A DNA stretch of 24,551 nt from JAWLDB01 sp041686915 (GTDB taxonomy: Bacteria; Bacillota; UBA994; UBA5500), in the NCBI GenBank assembly GCA_041686915.1, contig JAWLDB010000020.1, positions 1 through 24,551 on the forward strand. Direction: 5' to 3'. Below are positions 22,555 to 24,551 of this stretch, one piece after another. Each line of letters opens with the position of its first letter. Position 1 is the first letter of the stretch. The notes below the pieces were generated by a model. It searched no databases. It was not told the origin of the DNA and worked only from the letters and a program-made list of their open reading frames with translations. The position numbers and the translations under genes are program-made.

Positions 22555-23361
22555 CTAAGGCAAGAAAGCTTTGATCGAGTTAATCGGTACAGCCAACGTA
22601 ACCTTCTGCCCATTGACCTCGGCTCCGGCTGAAGTGATGCCGATTACCTGACCGTCATAGTTAAGCAATGCTCCTCCACTGCTACCGTGGTCGGTCGCAA
22701 CACTGGATACGATATACAGCTGTCCCTCATGCTTCAGCCTGCGCAGCAGGATTTCTCCCTCAGTTGCCTGGTTACGCGCATCCCCTGGGTTACCAATGGC
22801 TACCACGCGCTGCCGCTTGGCTACATGGTCGGAGTTGCCCATGTTTACGACCGGCAACCCTACACAGCTAATCCTAAGTACCGCAATATCCATTGGAGCA
22901 TCGCTGCTAAGAACGCTGGCAACGAAGCTCCGCCCGTCGCTAAGCTCCACATTTATCTCAGATCCATCAGCTATCACATGCTGGTTTGTCACGATAATCC
23001 CGTCTTCCTCGACGATAACCCCACTGCCCTTAGCGTATGTCCGCCCGTTGGTGTGCGGCACCTCGATGTAGACTACGGCTGGCTGCGCAATAGCAACCAC
23101 TTGCTCCATGGTCAAACTGTCTTGGTTAAGGAATAGCGGGCGTGTGGCAAAGAAGTACCCGAGCCCAACAAATAACGTCAACATCAATGCGACGACCGCC
23201 AGAGAGCGTGGCCAAGACCTACGAGCAGCCCTAGGCTTTACTTCAAGCCACTCTGGCGGAGATTGCTCAACAGAGAGTGCAGCAGACCTTGCCCTTTGCT
23301 CGGATGGTTCAACCTCGCTGCCAGGAGGCGCATTCTCTTGCTCTAACCATGCTCCTGCCAC
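22555..23361 (-). CDS. Membrane-anchored HtrA-like (S1C) serine protease without PDZ domain
   Basis: A cytoplasmic N-terminus of about 50 residues, one transmembrane helix (53-72) and an extracytoplasmic trypsin-like domain make up the protein. The catalytic triad is intact: H128 in TNQHVI, D158 in PMDIAVLR and S228 in DHGSSGGALL. The last departs from the usual GNSGGPL, with Ser for Asn and Ala for Pro. The chain ends right after the protease fold, so the PDZ domain of DegP/HtrA is absent and the protein is shorter (268 residues) than typical members. A role in envelope protein quality control or in cutting a specific target is likely. GTG 23361 follows AAGGAGG by eight bases. Confidence 0.9.
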   Translation of the reverse strand: MAGAWLEQENAPPGSEVEPSEQRARSAALSVEQSPPEWLEVKPRAARRSWPRSLAVVALMLTLFVGLGYFFATRPLFLNQDSLTMEQVVAIAQPAVVYIEVPHTNGRTYAKGSGVIVEEDGIIVTNQHVIADGSEINVELSDGRSFVASVLSSDAPMDIAVLRISCVGLPVVNMGNSDHVAKRQRVVAIGNPGDARNQATEGEILLRRLKHEGQLYIVSSVATDHGSSGGALLNYDGQVIGITSAGAEVNGQKVTLAVPINSIKAFLP

Positions 23362-23492
23362 GCTTGCAGCCTCCTTTACACCGGCCTACACAATAAGCTA
23401 TTCAACAGAAAGCAGAACCATCCCTACCTGTTGCAGGGAAACGCTTGCCTCCAAACCGGCAACACACAAACCGCACCCTTGATGCGATGTCC

Positions 23493-23690
23493 TTATTGCT
23501 CTATGACGCTCTTTACCCGCCCAACTTTTCCGTCTGTCAGGCGAACCTTAATACCATGCGGGTGGGTGCCACTCTTAGTAAGGATGTCCTGCACTACGCC
23601 ACGCGTCAACTTGCCGGTACGCTGGTCTTCCTTGAGGACAATATCCACGGTTAGGCCTGCCCGCAGGTTGGACCTCTGTTTGCCATCCAA
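23493..23690 (-). CDS. ywbE: YwbE family protein
   Basis: This is a small conserved protein of the YwbE/DUF2196 family. The whole length matches the family, with the core LTVDIVLKEDQRTGKLTRG followed by THPHGIKVRL and a basic GKVGRVK end. The function is unknown; the compact beta-rich fold is reminiscent of small nucleic-acid-binding barrels, but that is a guess. TTG 23690 is preferred: AGAGG lies eight bases upstream and the resulting MDGKQRSNLRAGL lines up with the usual family N-terminus. The upstream GTG at 23699 overlaps the ribosome site. It lies 131 bases upstream of the protease gene on the same strand with no terminator seen between them. Confidence 0.92.
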   Translation of the reverse strand: MDGKQRSNLRAGLTVDIVLKEDQRTGKLTRGVVQDILTKSGTHPHGIKVRLTDGKVGRVKSVIEQ

Positions 23691-23796
23691 CTTGATCACC
23701 TCTCTTGATGTAAGTCTACCACACTCTACAGTCTGTTATGGTTTATGCACGCAGTCAACCGCTCCATGTGCTTGCCGCTCCAGTGATATAAGCATT

Positions 23797-23818
23797 ACAC
23801 CCGCCAGGTGGCGGGTGT
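23797..23818. terminator. Hairpin terminator downstream of the kinase gene
   Basis: ACACCCGCC and GGCGGGTGT form a 9-bp stem with a 4-base loop. The T-run (TTTT) follows on the plus strand, while the only upstream gene is on the minus strand. It may act in both directions or end an unseen plus-strand RNA. Confidence 0.55.
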
Positions 23819-23868
23819 TTTCTCTAGGCAATGGGGCCTACAGCTCCTATAGCACATTCTGTGAAGAG

Positions 23869-24551
23869 TTATCCCAGGAGATCTTTAGGCCAAAGTGTTT
23901 CCTTGAGTTCGAGCAATGTCGTGGGCTTATCAGAAAGCTTGCCAATCACATGCATCACTATACCGGCTCCATAACGGTGCAAGAAGGTCATGGCCAGCAT
24001 CTTGTCTCGCCATGCTTCGTCAAGCTTCTCTCCGGGATCGTAGACCTGCATGAAACTACGAAAAGCCCCGACGTTTTGGTCCAGCAGCCCAAACCAGAGC
24101 GCTATCCATTCATACTCGATGGGAGCAACTTCGGCATCCGCGAAATCAATCAAGGCAGATATGGCGAAGCCCTCACTACCTTCGGCCAACAACAGGTGGT
24201 CTTCAGTTAGGTCGGCATGCACGAAGGAGAGGTTGGGCTTGATAAAGTGGGGTCGTGACTGCTCCAGCGACTTCCGGATAGAAGACACCAGTTCAGGGCC
24301 GAACACTTCCTTCTGCCGCAGTGCAGCGATTGCCTTGTCAATCTGCTGCTCGAGGTAATTGTCCCAGGTTAGAGGTACCCAACCTTCTAGACCTTCATCC
24401 GGTCGCAGCTTATGCATCCTGCGGATCATCTCTCCTAGATGGCTGGCAATTTCGGTTAAGTTTCTTTCACTAACTTGGTTTCGCACCTCGCGTATCGCTT
24501 CTCCTGGGCAAAACGTGCTGATCAGGTAGGGCCAAGAGTTGCCGTCATCGT
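23869..24551 (-). CDS. Aminoglycoside-phosphotransferase-family kinase, 5' end cut by the window
   Basis: The frame is open from the window edge (reading GNSWPYLISTFCPGEAI near the edge) to the stop at 23869, so at least the N-lobe with the ATP-binding lysine is missing; an internal GTG at 24486 is not the start. The PYLIST..PGE segment is the hinge of the APH/choline-kinase fold. HADLTEDHLLL is the catalytic loop, with the usual Asn replaced by His, and LIDFADAEVAP carries the metal-binding Asp. The family phosphorylates aminoglycosides, macrolides, choline, homoserine and other small molecules; the substrate here is unknown. The HxDLxxDH variant is common in housekeeping or uncharacterised Firmicute members, so a resistance role should not be assumed. 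Confidence 0.85.
   Translation of the reverse strand, partial: DDGNSWPYLISTFCPGEAIREVRNQVSERNLTEIASHLGEMIRRMHKLRPDEGLEGWVPLTWDNYLEQQIDKAIAALRQKEVFGPELVSSIRKSLEQSRPHFIKPNLSFVHADLTEDHLLLAEGSEGFAISALIDFADAEVAPIEYEWIALWFGLLDQNVGAFRSFMQVYDPGEKLDEAWRDKMLAMTFLHRYGAGIVMHVIGKLSDKPTTLLELKETLWPKDLLG

Noticed and set aside
23738..23791. A 17-codon plus-strand ORF before a hairpin, as a leader peptide
   Set aside because: No ribosome site, no biased residue run, and no plus-strand gene follows.
23431..24210. A 259-codon plus-strand open frame
   Set aside because: It runs antisense across ywbE, the intergenic terminator and the kinase gene, all of which have recognisable products; its translation is low-complexity and resembles nothing.
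23869..24551. An antibiotic resistance gene
   Set aside because: Only the family fold is visible, the catalytic loop is a variant shared with uncharacterised members, and nothing nearby suggests a resistance element.
1..24551. Mobile element, prophage, CRISPR or tRNA features
   Set aside because: No transposase, integrase, spaced direct repeats or tRNA-like cloverleaf was seen; the genes are housekeeping-like with ordinary spacing.

Overview
The window looks like an ordinary chromosomal stretch of a low-to-moderate G+C Firmicute, most likely a spore-former-type anaerobe of the Clostridia or Negativicutes. The evidence is the trmK-yqfO pair, a bacterial RNase P RNA, a YwbE protein, a BlaI/MecI repressor, strong Shine-Dalgarno sites, sigma-A-type promoters and heavy use of TTG and GTG starts. 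The lineage is an inference; no taxonomic marker was compared. I saw no tRNA, rRNA, insertion sequence, prophage or CRISPR array.

Layout. 1-921: 3'-truncated membrane protein (-). 1178-3682: a large soluble protein that joins a chemoreceptor (MCP) signalling hairpin to a complete oligopeptide/nickel-type solute-binding domain (+). 3755-4108: RNase P RNA (-), with a perfect-consensus promoter, directly downstream of yqfO and trmK (4174-5993, -). 6186-8099: LtaS-like phosphoglycerol transferase (+). 8193-8969: nucleotidyltransferase (+). 9059-9217: an easily missed 52-residue protein (+). 9322-10503: SAM methyltransferase (-). 10629-11180: RimJ/RimL-like acetyltransferase (-). 11250-11811: BlaI-type repressor followed by a 45-codon membrane ORF that runs through the terminator (-). 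12068-12619: a second RimJ/RimL-like acetyltransferase (+). 12673-13602: LysM/M23 cell-wall peptidase (-). 13767-17526: operon of an acetyltransferase and two FtsX/MacB-type permeases, without an ATPase (+). 17585-19616: nicotinamidase-like hydrolase and nicotinate phosphoribosyltransferase, an NAD salvage operon (-). 19829-21004: ferredoxin-type aldo/keto reductase (+). 21198-22460: MFS exporter (+). 22555-23690: membrane-anchored S1C protease and YwbE (-). 23869-24551: 5'-truncated aminoglycoside-phosphotransferase-family kinase (-).

How it works together. Most genes are single transcription units separated by strong hairpin terminators, several of them shared by converging genes. Real operons are trmK-yqfO, blaI plus the small membrane ORF, acetyltransferase-permease-permease, and the two NAD salvage genes. 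The most unusual element is the chemoreceptor/solute-binding fusion: it has no signal peptide and no membrane segment, so a domain normally found outside the membrane appears to be used as a cytoplasmic sensor. Second are the ATPase-less permease pair with a barrel-like C-terminal tail, and the small ORFs missed by length cut-offs.
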